Assembly: GCF_005877885.1 (NCBI RefSeq)
Contig: NZ_VCHY01000022.1
Coordinates: 54,347 to 118,346 of the forward strand
Direction: 5' to 3'
DNA from: Labilibacter sediminis
Lineage (GTDB): Bacteria > Bacteroidota > Bacteroidia > Bacteroidales > Marinilabiliaceae
Length of the DNA stretch: 64,000 nucleotides
The notes under the pieces are model-generated. The model saw nothing but the letters and a program-made list of their open reading frames with translations. It did not search any database and was not told the origin of the DNA. The position numbers and the translations under genes were made by a program. Shown here in pieces: positions 34,153 to 43,087 of this stretch (positions within the stretch are counted from its first letter, which is position 1; each line of letters opens with the position of its first letter).

Positions 34153-34348
34153 TTTAACCCGATTTATGCATTAGATTTTCGTTATGAACATTGAAAATGC
34201 AATAAAACAAACACTTACTGAAACGAGGCATAGCACCGCTATGGTGAGTTGAAGCAAGTGAGTAAAACGATTTGTTTTAAAGTAGTTTCAATGTGCAATA
34301 CCTGCCAGCCGGCAGGCTGGGATTAGCTAATGCATATTCCGGGTTTAA
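34153..34348 (-). repeat. Dispersed palindromic element, copy C (inverted, with insertion)
   Basis: Read on the minus strand it matches copies A, B, D and E, with ends TTTAACCCG and CGGGTTTAA. The central hairpin CATAGC-ACC-GCTATG is intact. It is 20 bases longer than the others because a GC-rich palindromic stretch sits in the right arm (34301-34320). It begins three bases after the orphan terminator. Confidence 0.85.
34301..34320. repeat. GC-rich nested palindrome inside copy C
   Basis: CCTGCCAGCCGGCAGGCTGG contains two mutually exclusive hairpins, CCTGCC/GGCAGG and CCAGCC/GGCTGG. It is absent from the other four copies and its base composition is foreign to the element, so it looks like a small palindromic sequence inserted later. 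Confidence 0.7.
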
Positions 34349-34427
34349 TGGCTAATTGGTTCTTACCCTGATTTAATTGGGGATAAACCAGAAAGTGTAA
34401 TATGGGGTAAAACCAATATATTAATGA

Positions 34428-34497
34428 TTTTGATTTGTTTTTCGCTAACTGTTGGTGTAGCATGATAGCTACAGACACCAAAACCATTCAATCAAAA
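34428..34497 (+). other. Nested stem-loop upstream of the Sua5/YciO gene
   Basis: Three co-axial pairings are visible: TTTTGATT/AATCAAAA (34428-34435 with 34490-34497), TTGGTGT/ACACCAA (34452-34458 with 34475-34481) and GTAGC/GCTAC (34457-34461 with 34468-34472), the last two sharing bases and so partly alternative. It ends 128 bases before the ATG at 34626 and could be a leader structure or the end of an upstream transcript. Confidence 0.35.
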
Positions 34498-34625
34498 CAA
34501 ACAAAAAGAAGCCTAAACTATTTTATTTTAATTTTGCGCTTTAATTTAATGCTGATACTTTTATGCCGGCAATTTAAACATTGTATAATCCTCATAAAAT
34601 TTTTACCTTTTAACAAAACGATCGT

Positions 34626-35243
34626 ATGCTTTTAAAGATTTACCCTGAAAACCCAAATCCCAAAGACATCAGGTATGTTGCGGAAGAAATGAGGAAAGGT
34701 GCTGTGGTTATATACCCAACCGACACCGTATATGGTATTGGATGCGATATTAACAACGCTAAAGCTGTTGAACAAATTGCCCGCATTAAAAACATCAACC
34801 TTAAAAAAGATCACCTATCCTTTATATGTTATGATTTAAGCCATATTTCGGACTATACCAAGAGCCTGGGCAACAACACCTTTAAAATGATGAAAAGGAA
34901 CCTTCCCGGTCCGTTTACCTTTATTTTAAATGCCAACAGTAATGTTCCTAAACTTTTTAAAAACAACAACAAGAAGACTGTGGGAATACGGGTTCCGGAC
35001 AATAACATTATCCGTGATCTGGTTCAAGAACTTGGGCATCCTATATTAAGCACCTCTGTTTATGATGAAGATGACATTATTGAATACACTACGGATCCTG
35101 AACTAATCTATGAAAAATACGAGAAGCATGTAGATATTGTTATCGACGGTGGATATGGCGGCAACATTCCATCAACTATTGTAGAATGCACCAATGCCGA
35201 ATATGAAATTATTCGTGAAGGGAAAGGCATTTTACAGCTCTAA
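34626..35243 (+). CDS. Sua5/YciO/YrdC-family protein
   Basis: The 205-residue protein has the YrdC fold: G-A-V-V-I-Y-P-T-D-T-V-Y-G-I-G-C-D (about 29-45), then R-I-K, L-P-G-P-F-T-F-I-L and G-I-R-V-P-D-N. TsaC/Sua5 members make threonylcarbamoyl-AMP for the t6A modification of tRNA. Here the region after A-R-I-K is K-K-D-H-L-S-F-I-C-Y-D-L-S-H-I-S-D-Y-T, which resembles YciO rather than true TsaC, so this may be a paralogue with a different job. A single YrdC domain is present, with no Sua5 C-terminal extension. Its stop codon TAA is the first half-unit of a heptamer array. Confidence 0.88.
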   Translation: MLLKIYPENPNPKDIRYVAEEMRKGAVVIYPTDTVYGIGCDINNAKAVEQIARIKNINLKKDHLSFICYDLSHISDYTKSLGNNTFKMMKRNLPGPFTFILNANSNVPKLFKNNNKKTVGIRVPDNNIIRDLVQELGHPILSTSVYDEDDIIEYTTDPELIYEKYEKHVDIVIDGGYGGNIPSTIVECTNAEYEIIREGKGILQL

Positions 35244-35416
35244 CAGTGAGCAGTAAACAATGAGCAGTGAACAGTGAACAGTGAGCAGTGAACAGTAAAC
35301 AGTGAACAGTGAACAGTAAACAGTGAGCAGTGAGCAGTGAGCAGTAAACAGAGAACAGTATTCAGTGAACAGGGCAGTTTGTTCACTGATAACTGATAAC
35401 TGATGACTGATAACTG
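35244..35416. repeat. Heptamer array forming a large hairpin, locus 1
   Basis: Eighteen head-to-tail 7-bp units of the type CAGTRAR occupy 35244-35369. A 14-base turn (35370-35383) then leads into five units of the complementary type NACTGAT (CACTGAT, AACTGAT, AACTGAT, GACTGAT, AACTGTT). The two arms can pair in several registers. The array fills exactly the space between the stop codons of the convergent Sua5/YciO and trkH genes and probably serves as their common 3' end. It resembles the short tandem repeats (STRR) known from cyanobacteria. A second, short array is at 57834. Confidence 0.85.
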
Positions 35417-35419
35417 TTA

Positions 35420-36871
35420 TTAGTTTTTCCAGAAATATGGCGAGAATAACAATACCACGGTAAATATTTCTAAACGCCCCATTAGCATTAAAAAGCTTAG
35501 GAACCATTTACCAAAAGCAGGTACATGTGCAAAGTTGGCAGCCGGGCCCACCTCGCCTAATCCGGGACCAATATTCCCAAGACAAGTAGCTACAGCTCCT
35601 ACCGAAGTCTCTAAATCATATCCCATGATTGACATGACAATCATACTCACACCAACAATAAGCATATAGATCACAATGAACGCCAACACATTCGTTACCA
35701 CCGTTGACGACACCGCTTTTTTATTAAATCTTACAGGGATAACCGCATTGGGGTGAATCAATCGTTTTAATTCGAAATATGCATTCTTAAGTAACAGAAC
35801 AATACGCACTACTTTAATTCCTCCACCTGTAGAACCTGCGCTACCACCAATAAACATCAGCATAAACATGATGATACTTAAGGTTGGTACCCATACCAAA
35901 TAATCAGCCGTTGCATATCCGGTGGTAGTAATTAAGGACACTACCTGAAATAAAGAATCGCGAATAGATTGTTCTATTGTAGGTGCATCTCCTGAAACAA
36001 ACAGTACAACAGCTACTACTGCAGAAACCACAACTACAAAACCCAGGTAATATTTAAACTCCTCATCCTGCACTACTCTTCGGAAACGACCATGCAAAGC
36101 GCTATACGATAATGTAAAGTTTGCTCCGGCCACAAACATAAATAGTATAATTACATACTGTATATAAGCCGAATCATAAAAGGCTACACTCGCCTGCTTA
36201 GTAGAATAACCTCCTGTTGCCATGGTTGTAAACGAATGACAAACTGCATCAAACAACGTCATGCCTCCCAAACAAAGCAATATGGTTTCTACAACAGTAT
36301 ACAAAACATAGATTACCCATAACCTCTTGGCTGTATCTGCGATACGTGGATGAAGTTTATCAGGTACAGGTCCGGGTACTTCTGCCACAAAAAGCTGCAT
36401 TCCGCCAACTCCCAACACTGGCAATATGGCCAGAGACAATACAATAATTCCCATACCTCCAAGCCACTGAATCAGACTTCGCCAAAATAAAATACCATGA
36501 GGTAAGGCTTCAATATCTTCGAGTATGGATGAACCTGTGGTGGTGAATCCTGACATGGTTTCGAAAAAAGCATCAGTAAACGATGGGATTGCACCGCTTA
36601 ACCAAAAGGGCAACAAACCAAAGAAAGAGAATACGAGCCACACCATGGCTACAATAATATAACCTTCGCGCTTACCTATATTTTTTGATGTTTTGTAATT
36701 GGTAATACTTAATATACCTCCTATGGAGAAACAAATTAAAGCCGACCATAAAAAGAAAGGTAAATCATACTCACCATATATAGCCGCAACAATAGAGGTC
36801 AGCACCATAAAAGCGCCTTCAACCACAAGTAACAGTCCCATCACAAGTAGGACTATTCGTATATTTAACAT
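35420..36871 (-). CDS. trkH: Potassium uptake protein TrkH
   Basis: TrkH is the potassium-translocating subunit of the Trk system in the inner membrane. The 483 residues carry about ten hydrophobic segments and the four pore-loop filters: T-T-T-G-S-S (about 110-115), A-T-G-G-Y-S (about 219-224), T-T-T-G-Y-A (about 315-320) and C-L-G-N-I-G-P-G (about 430-437). The G-S-A-G-S-T-G-G-G-I-K-V gate region after the third filter is intact. It lies 90 bases downstream of trkA on the same strand, forming the transporter operon. The heptamer array begins right after its stop codon. Confidence 0.96.
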   Translation of the reverse strand: MLNIRIVLLVMGLLLVVEGAFMVLTSIVAAIYGEYDLPFFLWSALICFSIGGILSITNYKTSKNIGKREGYIIVAMVWLVFSFFGLLPFWLSGAIPSFTDAFFETMSGFTTTGSSILEDIEALPHGILFWRSLIQWLGGMGIIVLSLAILPVLGVGGMQLFVAEVPGPVPDKLHPRIADTAKRLWVIYVLYTVVETILLCLGGMTLFDAVCHSFTTMATGGYSTKQASVAFYDSAYIQYVIILFMFVAGANFTLSYSALHGRFRRVVQDEEFKYYLGFVVVVSAVVAVVLFVSGDAPTIEQSIRDSLFQVVSLITTTGYATADYLVWVPTLSIIMFMLMFIGGSAGSTGGGIKVVRIVLLLKNAYFELKRLIHPNAVIPVRFNKKAVSSTVVTNVLAFIVIYMLIVGVSMIVMSIMGYDLETSVGAVATCLGNIGPGLGEVGPAANFAHVPAFGKWFLSFLMLMGRLEIFTVVLLFSPYFWKN

Positions 36872-36961
36872 ACCAAAACGATTGTTTGTAAAGGATAATT
36901 TTTAAATAAAATCAGTGCAAATTTAGCCTACATCTTGGCTTCTGCAAAAAATAAACTAAGA

Positions 36962-38302
36962 TTAATTAAACATCTTTTCTATTTTCCTGATTCCCGAAGG
37001 CATGGCAAATACCACTACTTTATCATTTGGAATAATCTGAGTGTTTCCTGTAGCTATAATTGCATTCCCATTTCGAATAATACCACCCACATTAACATCT
37101 TTAGGTAATTTAAGATCCTTCAGTCGGCCCTTTACAATTTTTGATTTTTCGCTGGCTACCAACTCAAGCACCTCTGCCTCGGAAGCTGTTAAACATTTTA
37201 CGTGTGATACCCGGGCCTTTACTGTATAGCGATAAATATAACTAGCGGCAATTAACTTCTTATTGATCAGGGTTCCGATACCAATATTTTCGGCCAAATC
37301 GATATAGTCCATGTTTTCAACCTCGGCAACGGTTTTCTTCACCCCCATTTTTTTGGCCAGCTGACAAGCCAATATATTTACTTCAGAGTTAGCTGTAACA
37401 GCCACAAAAGCATCCATCTTTTTAATGCCCTCATCTTTTAAAAGCTCCAGATTTCTTCCGTCTCCACTAATCACCAAGGTATGTTCTAAAGTATCTGCTA
37501 ACTTCGCACTCTTTTCTCTGTCAATCTCTATCAGCTTAACGTTATACTTATCCTCTAAGCGCTGAGCAACTTTTTTACCAATACGGCTTCCTCCAAGTAT
37601 CATCACATTTTTTACATCAAAATGTTCTTTACCTGAATCTTCCATCACTTGCCTGGTTCCTTCCGGAGTAGTGATAATATAAGCCAAATCATTGTGCTTA
37701 AATGTTTCATTACCTCTTGGTATAATTGTTTCGCCGTCGCGATTTATAGCTACTGTGTTGTATAGTTTGGACTCATGCATTTCCGTGACCTCAGCCAGTG
37801 TTTTATTGACAATAGGTGCATTGGCACGTATTTTTATAGCGTATAATATTAATTTCCCTTCCGAAAAATCAATTTGCTGACGAATACCAACTCTTTTCAG
37901 AGAAGTCATGATTTCCTTAGCCGCTAACTGCTCAGGATAAATAAGCTCATCAACACCAAGCTGTTTAAAAAACTCCTTGTTTTCAGGTAATAAATATTCG
38001 TAATTATTAATACGGGCAATAGTTACTTTAGCTCCTAACTTTTTGGCTAAAATAGCAGACATGATACTTAACTCCTCATATGGAGGCACGGCAATAAACA
38101 GATCGCAAGAGCCAACATTTGCTTCTTTTAAATCCTCAATGGATGACACCGACCCTACGATAGTCATCAGATCAAAATGCGCATCTATTTGGCGTAATCT
38201 TTCCTCACTATCGTCTATTAAAATAACATCATGATTTGCGTTACACATCATTTTGGCAACATGTGTACCAACCTCACCTGCACCTGCAATAATAATTCTC
38301 AT
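36962..38302 (-). CDS. trkA: Trk system regulatory protein TrkA
   Basis: TrkA is the cytoplasmic NAD(H)/nucleotide-binding gating ring of TrkH. It contains two RCK units. Each has a Rossmann motif: I-I-I-A-G-A-G-E-V-G (3-12) followed by V-I-L-I-D-D, and V-M-I-L-G-G-S-R-I-G (about 231-240) followed by L-I-E-I-D. RCK-C domains lie at about 135-215 and 365-446. The length of 446 matches E. coli TrkA (458). It precedes trkH, so both subunits are produced together. Confidence 0.96.
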   Translation of the reverse strand: MRIIIAGAGEVGTHVAKMMCNANHDVILIDDSEERLRQIDAHFDLMTIVGSVSSIEDLKEANVGSCDLFIAVPPYEELSIMSAILAKKLGAKVTIARINNYEYLLPENKEFFKQLGVDELIYPEQLAAKEIMTSLKRVGIRQQIDFSEGKLILYAIKIRANAPIVNKTLAEVTEMHESKLYNTVAINRDGETIIPRGNETFKHNDLAYIITTPEGTRQVMEDSGKEHFDVKNVMILGGSRIGKKVAQRLEDKYNVKLIEIDREKSAKLADTLEHTLVISGDGRNLELLKDEGIKKMDAFVAVTANSEVNILACQLAKKMGVKKTVAEVENMDYIDLAENIGIGTLINKKLIAASYIYRYTVKARVSHVKCLTASEAEVLELVASEKSKIVKGRLKDLKLPKDVNVGGIIRNGNAIIATGNTQIIPNDKVVVFAMPSGIRKIEKMFN

Positions 38303-38361
38303 CGCTTTTTCCTTTCTAAAAAATACTTATACTTCGAAAGTATTGAATTTGAAAATCGGAG

Positions 38362-38369
38362 CAAATTTA
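38362..38369 (-). promoter_or_regulatory. Possible -7 box of trkA
   Basis: The 370 bases between comEC and trkA (38303-38672) hold no gene. TAAATTTG on the minus strand matches TAnnTTTG, 60 bases before the trkA ATG, but no TTTG/TTG lies at the right distance. A weak GGGC/GCCC hairpin near 38543-38562 may mark the end of the comEC transcript. Confidence 0.35.
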
Positions 38370-38672
38370 AAAGATAATCTTAGAAATATCCTAACCTCAA
38401 AAGATATTTATCCTCAGTGCTTCATTTTAACTAAGTCTTTTTACCCCAATTAAGTTCAAATGATTTTAACCTACCAAATAAGATTCATCTCCGAATGCGT
38501 TATAAAACAAAGTCTTTCAAAACATAGCTACTCTATTTTTTAGGGCATAAAAGAAAGCCCGTCATAAAATCACTACCCTTTAATTTAGATGGAATTTAAG
38601 GTAATCTTTACAAAAACACCCCTTCTTTTTGCCCAAAAACTATATTTACGGTTAACTACGAACTGCCAAATT

Positions 38673-40706
38673 TTACAATTGAACAACAAAAGCTCCATCA
38701 ATTGAGACAAAATGAAGTTTAGATATGTTATACTTTAACTGTTTTTTTAATCTGTTACACCTGTATTTTGAAAATGACGCATCAAAAACTACAGTCCCTT
38801 TATAATTATTCACAATTTGCATGATGCAATTATAATTTACGTGTGATGTCAATATCATTACATCTAGTCCTTTATAGGCTTTAGGGATAATTCTTTTGGC
38901 ATCATTAATCACAAGCAGATTTTTATTACGCAAACTAATGGGATAAAAAATGGAATCCCTGATGCATACATTATTATTCTCAACACACTCCTGTTTCAGC
39001 CATAATGGGTAAATAGCATGACTGATTTCTTTTGTACTCAATGAGTCTGTGTACAAACACACACCCTTTTGTTTGGTGGTATAAGTTATAGCTGTTTTAT
39101 CTTTAATCTGATGGATTGCAAAAAAAACCTCCTGGCTTTTTTGATAGCTTTTAAATGTTACCATTCCTATAGTCAATAGCAGAAACAACAAGGCATAAGC
39201 TAAATACTTGCCCGATTTTAAATTCATCCACAACACCATAAAAACGATATATACATACACCAAGGTCATTTCTGCTGATAACAACTGAATCTTCGTAAAT
39301 TTAGAATACGGTAAAGTTCCAATCCATTGTGTCATTTCACTCATATAAACAATTCCGGACTGCACTATCTCTTCAATTAGCTGTACAGGTAAAGAATTAA
39401 ATGGTAAAATAATTACACCAATAGATCCCAACAACACTACCGGTAAGATTGGCACAATCAGCAAATTGGATAACCAAAACCACGTTGGAAAGAATCCAAA
39501 TAAATATATACTCAAGGGAAAGGTCGCTATTTGAGCTGCAAACGAAACAGATAGTAAAGCCCAAAGGTATTTTCCCCATGGCGTTGTAAAATAAAAGTAG
39601 TGATAGATCCTGGGATAAAAATAAACGATGGATAAAACAGCTAAAAAACTCAACCAAAATCCAGCGTTAATCACAGAATACGGATCAAGAATTAATATAA
39701 CAAAAGCCGCAATAGCCATTGAATGATATACGTTATACGAATGACTCTTCCATCGTGCAATAAGCATGACACTAAACATGATGGTAGCTCGGAAAACAGA
39801 TGGAGACATTCCGGTTAAGGCGGCATATAACCAGAGCACAAGTAACATTATAAACACTTTTAATCCCGACCATGATCCATAACGAACTTTTCCAAACAAA
39901 GCTATTAACAATAAGTACAAAGTACCTACATGCAAACCAGAAACTGACAACACATGAATAGCTCCGGAACTTGAAAAGTTAGCTTTTGTATGAAAATCCA
40001 AAAAACTCTTATCGCCCAACACCAAGGCTGATACAATTCCAAACTGCTCTTTATTCAGCTGTAAGCTTCTTAGCTTGCTTTCAGCCATAAGCTTAATCTG
40101 ATAAAAATATCCCGTAAAGGAAAAGGCATGACCCATCCGCAGGAAATCTGTTGATGATAGAAATAATTGCCCTTGTACTCCGCGGATTTTTAAATAATTG
40201 GCGTACTCAAAAGCCGCCGGATTGCCTGTTAACTTTAAATCGGAAAGTTTTGCTTTAAATACAACCTGATCTCCCGGCAACAAATCAACAAAGGCACTGT
40301 CTTTAGAAAAATATGCTGCAACAGGAAAGTAATAATCCTCTCCCTGCAAAGAAACCTGACACTTAAGTATTATAGATTGATGTGTTGAAACGCTCTTTGT
40401 AATATCCTGCACAACCGCATGATACAAACAGTCGTGTTCAAACAGATTTTTATTAAAGTAATAATTTGGTGAATTAATAAATCCGGCAATAAAAAGAGCG
40501 AACCCAATAACTACACCCCACCAACTTCTGTTCTTATAGCTGAATGTGATGCGAGTCATTAAAAATAAACTCCCAGCAACAACAGGAAGAAGAAGAATCC
40601 AAAAGAAAAGGAAATTAACGGGTATAATTAAAGAAATTAGCCGACCTCCCAATAATGGAAGCAATAAACGAACAAACGGGAAGCCGCTATATACAAAATT
40701 ACTCAT
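38673..40706 (-). CDS. ComEC/Rec2-family protein without a metallo-beta-lactamase domain
   Basis: This 677-residue membrane protein has an N-terminal DUF4131 part with several helices and an OB-like soluble stretch (about 100-200). The competence domain follows, marked by F-S-S-S-G-A-I-H-V-L-S-V-S-G-L-H-V-G (about 245-262) and L-T-G-M-S-P-S-V-F-R-A-T (about 297-308). ComEC forms the inner-membrane channel for single-stranded DNA during natural transformation. The usual C-terminal metallo-beta-lactamase domain is missing: residues after about 525 show no H-x-H-x-D-H motif. Such short forms are common in Bacteroidota. No other competence gene is nearby. Confidence 0.9.
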   Translation of the reverse strand: MSNFVYSGFPFVRLLLPLLGGRLISLIIPVNFLFFWILLLPVVAGSLFLMTRITFSYKNRSWWGVVIGFALFIAGFINSPNYYFNKNLFEHDCLYHAVVQDITKSVSTHQSIILKCQVSLQGEDYYFPVAAYFSKDSAFVDLLPGDQVVFKAKLSDLKLTGNPAAFEYANYLKIRGVQGQLFLSSTDFLRMGHAFSFTGYFYQIKLMAESKLRSLQLNKEQFGIVSALVLGDKSFLDFHTKANFSSSGAIHVLSVSGLHVGTLYLLLIALFGKVRYGSWSGLKVFIMLLVLWLYAALTGMSPSVFRATIMFSVMLIARWKSHSYNVYHSMAIAAFVILILDPYSVINAGFWLSFLAVLSIVYFYPRIYHYFYFTTPWGKYLWALLSVSFAAQIATFPLSIYLFGFFPTWFWLSNLLIVPILPVVLLGSIGVIILPFNSLPVQLIEEIVQSGIVYMSEMTQWIGTLPYSKFTKIQLLSAEMTLVYVYIVFMVLWMNLKSGKYLAYALLFLLLTIGMVTFKSYQKSQEVFFAIHQIKDKTAITYTTKQKGVCLYTDSLSTKEISHAIYPLWLKQECVENNNVCIRDSIFYPISLRNKNLLVINDAKRIIPKAYKGLDVMILTSHVNYNCIMQIVNNYKGTVVFDASFSKYRCNRLKKQLKYNISKLHFVSIDGAFVVQL

Positions 40707-40781
40707 TCAATCTTTAGGTTTGGTCACTCACCTAAAGTTAACAGTATTTTTCAATAGTTCAACAGAATAAGTCTCAAAATA

Positions 40782-41171
40782 CTAATCCTGCTCAAAAAAC
40801 TCTTTTATGGCACCAAGATAATAGGTATCCCAGCCTTCGCAGATATCTTCAAAATCTTCTTCGGGTATATTGGTATGCACCAATTCTACCTGACAATGAT
40901 TTTTCTGCTCAAAAATTTTAATGGTCACAATTGAGGTCTCTTCCTGCTCACCAAAATACCATTGCTGCACTACTTTTTTATTTTCTTCAAACTCTAAATT
41001 CTTACCAACAATGTCCCCATCCCATAAGGAAAATTCCGAACCAGGTTCCTGACTCATTTTAGCCTTATAACCCGACCACAACTCAATGGTAAACGGATTG
41101 GTTAGTGCTGCATAAATATCTTCAGCTTCTGATTTAATCTTAATTCTGGTTTTATATTGTTTATAGCTCAT
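40782..41171 (-). CDS. START-like (SRPBCC/AHSA1-type) protein
   Basis: From ATG at 41171 (M-S-Y-K-Q-Y-K-T-R-I) the 129-residue protein shows the helix-grip fold of the SRPBCC superfamily: S-E-A-E-D-I-Y-A-A-L-T-N-P-F-T-I-E-L-W-S-G, then F-S-L-W-D-G-D-I-V-G-K-N, V-V-Q-Q-W-Y-F-G and a final helix G-W-D-T-Y-Y-L-G-A-I-K-E-F-F. These features match the Bacteroidota START-like family near AHSA1. Ligand or partner is unknown. The apparent longer frame from 41210 starts with TTG inside dispersed element D and is not used. Element D ends 27 bases before the ATG, so the gene has almost no promoter space of its own. Confidence 0.88.
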   Translation of the reverse strand: MSYKQYKTRIKIKSEAEDIYAALTNPFTIELWSGYKAKMSQEPGSEFSLWDGDIVGKNLEFEENKKVVQQWYFGEQEETSIVTIKIFEQKNHCQVELVHTNIPEEDFEDICEGWDTYYLGAIKEFFEQD

Positions 41172-41198
41172 AATTTTTAAAATAAGAAGGGTTTTACC

Positions 41199-41374
41199 TT
41201 TAACCCGCAATATACATTAGAAAATCTATTACACATTGAAATCACTTCAAAACAAGACACTTTGTTGCTTCATTTCAACTCACCAGAACGATGCTATGCC
41301 TCGTTTCAGTAAAGCCTTGTTTTATTGTGCATCCAATGCTCATAACGAAGTTCTAATGAATAATCCGGTTTTAA
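41199..41374 (+). repeat. Dispersed palindromic element, copy D
   Basis: This 176-bp copy has ends TTTAACCCGCAATATACATT and GAATAATCCGGTTTTAA. Most of its length is nearly identical to copies B and E. It separates the START-like gene from the terminator of the C1 peptidase gene. Confidence 0.9.
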
Positions 41375-41387
41375 TGGTGCAAATATA

Positions 41388-41420
41388 AAACAAAAGCCGC
41401 CTCCAAAAAAGGAAGCGGCT
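41388..41420 (-). terminator. Rho-independent terminator after the C1 peptidase
   Basis: On the minus strand AGCCGCTTCC and GGAGGCGGCT (one mismatch/wobble) form a stem around T6, followed by TTTGTTTTA. It lies 60 bases beyond the stop at 41481. Confidence 0.82.
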
Positions 41421-41480
41421 CATCTCTGATATCAAAAAGTCAATTGATTGGGTAAATGTTGATGATGATATCGGAATTTT

Positions 41481-42680
41481 TTATTTAATGCCTAGTTTCT
41501 TTTTAATATCCTTAGGCAATACATTCTTATTAATCATGATGTTCATGGTTTTAAGCAAAACAAATGCTTCAGAAGCATACAAGTAACCGTCATACTTATT
41601 GTTTGTATCCCATGAATTCTTCACCTTATAATAAATAGTTCCATTCTGATCTTTTGCCATGCCTGTAACATGCATTCCATGGTCGTCGGTACTTAAATAA
41701 TTATCAAACTCCTCCTGACGCATTTCAGCTGTAATCACCTTCTCCTGCACAGGACCTTCAAAACTGTACATTAACTTATCTCTTTCTGCTTTGGTCATAG
41801 CTTCCCACTTACTTCTTTCTGAATCGGCCAATTCTTCGATTGAATTTTCAGGTACTATGGCTACTCCATTTCTGAAAGAAAAGCCTTTTTCGCTCACATC
41901 GGATGCCCAGCCAAAAGTATGTCCTTGTTCCAATGAGCTATGCATAATCGCTTTTAAATCCTCTAGCTCTACATTATAAACTTCCCCCCAAACCCAGTTA
42001 TCAGGAACTTCGAAAATAAATTTAGAATTATAGGGATGATGCTTAAACGAAGTCACAATAATATAATCGTCAGGATTTAAACCTGTTACTTCTTTTGCAA
42101 AAGATTGTGGCGTATACTCTTTTCCCTCATATGTAAATGTTTCAGGATACTCTCCTAAATAACCATCTAAAATGCCATTAAAACCCTTATGCCAGGCATT
42201 AGATAACTTTTTATTCTTATTTCTTATTACGCCATCAACATAGCCTTTTAGCAATTCATCCATTTCGCCATGCACATGCTTTTCTTCTCCGTACTCCAAA
42301 CCGCTACACGATTGCTCAGGAACCATTCCGTAGTTACGTAGAACATACAATACATCTTCAAACGAACCACCTGCTCCAAAATTTAGCGCACCATGTAAAC
42401 GAACATACTTAATGGCTTTATCTGAATAACAGTTACGTACTACAAACATCTCAGATAAATCAACAGCTTCCCTGCCGTTTTTAATCATTTCTGACTCTAA
42501 AAAAGATAAGCCAGCAAAACTCCAGCAAGTACTGGAACGATACTGATTTTTTACAGAAGTGGCATCTACATCGTAAATTGTTTCAAAATTATATCCACTC
42601 TTCCCTTCCTTTGCAAATACATTTGTAATTCCCGAAACAGCAAAAACTATAGATAAAACAAGTATACTTTTCTTCATCAT
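41481..42680 (-). CDS. Secreted C1 (papain/bleomycin-hydrolase-like) cysteine peptidase
   Basis: A signal peptide (M-M-K-K-S-I-L-V-L-S-I-V-F-A-V-S-G-I-T-N-V-F-A) indicates export. The catalytic residues of family C1B are present: oxyanion Gln46 and nucleophile Cys52 in N-Q-Y-R-S-S-T-C-W-S-F-A, His in D-D-H-G-M-H-V-T-G, and Asn in K-V-K-N-S-W-D. The insertions and 399-residue length fit the PepC/bleomycin hydrolase group, which in Bacteroidota is often exported and acts as aminopeptidase. The second ATG three bases later is an equal start. A double Met start and no upstream partner leave it monocistronic. Confidence 0.93.
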   Translation of the reverse strand: MMKKSILVLSIVFAVSGITNVFAKEGKSGYNFETIYDVDATSVKNQYRSSTCWSFAGLSFLESEMIKNGREAVDLSEMFVVRNCYSDKAIKYVRLHGALNFGAGGSFEDVLYVLRNYGMVPEQSCSGLEYGEEKHVHGEMDELLKGYVDGVIRNKNKKLSNAWHKGFNGILDGYLGEYPETFTYEGKEYTPQSFAKEVTGLNPDDYIIVTSFKHHPYNSKFIFEVPDNWVWGEVYNVELEDLKAIMHSSLEQGHTFGWASDVSEKGFSFRNGVAIVPENSIEELADSERSKWEAMTKAERDKLMYSFEGPVQEKVITAEMRQEEFDNYLSTDDHGMHVTGMAKDQNGTIYYKVKNSWDTNNKYDGYLYASEAFVLLKTMNIMINKNVLPKDIKKKLGIK

Positions 42681-43087
42681 AAATCAATATTAATCCCTAC
42701 TAAACTCATTGAGAACAGGCTTAATACGTAAGAAAAATCACTCTCGCAACATCTCCCTACTCAGCCTAAAGGCCGCTAAATAAATAAATATTGTAGTACT
42801 ATTTTATGACATTACGCATGTTTGAACTTTTTTGTTAAAAATTCAAATACTTCAAAATCACTACATATATTCACTTCAAAGAGGTCTTACCAGATTAAGG
42901 TAATCACCACCATTTTCTATCCTAAAGAAAAACAACTATTTAGGCTGCCTGCCATATAGTATATAATAATAAGAGGTGTGAATTTCCATTTAATTTTGAA
43001 ATAAATGGAGTTTATAATGTTTTCTGAAAAAAATCTCAATAAACACATCTTTCAAAATAACACCTACGAATTAAGCTTCCCACATAT
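42681..43087. other. Gene-free intergenic stretch (407 bases)
   Basis: The region between the C1 peptidase and menE, both on the minus strand, shows no gene, repeat copy or convincing promoter or terminator. A plus-strand frame starting near 43004 runs antisense into menE and is not credible. Confidence 0.5.

Noticed and set aside
35244..35416. CRISPR array
   Set aside because: The unit is only 7 bp with no unique spacers and no cas genes are present.
35232..35507. 91-residue minus-strand frame through the heptamer array
   Set aside because: The product is a periodic reading of 7-bp repeats (recurrent S-L-F-T-V-Y-C) overlapping the end of trkH; it is an artefact of the array.
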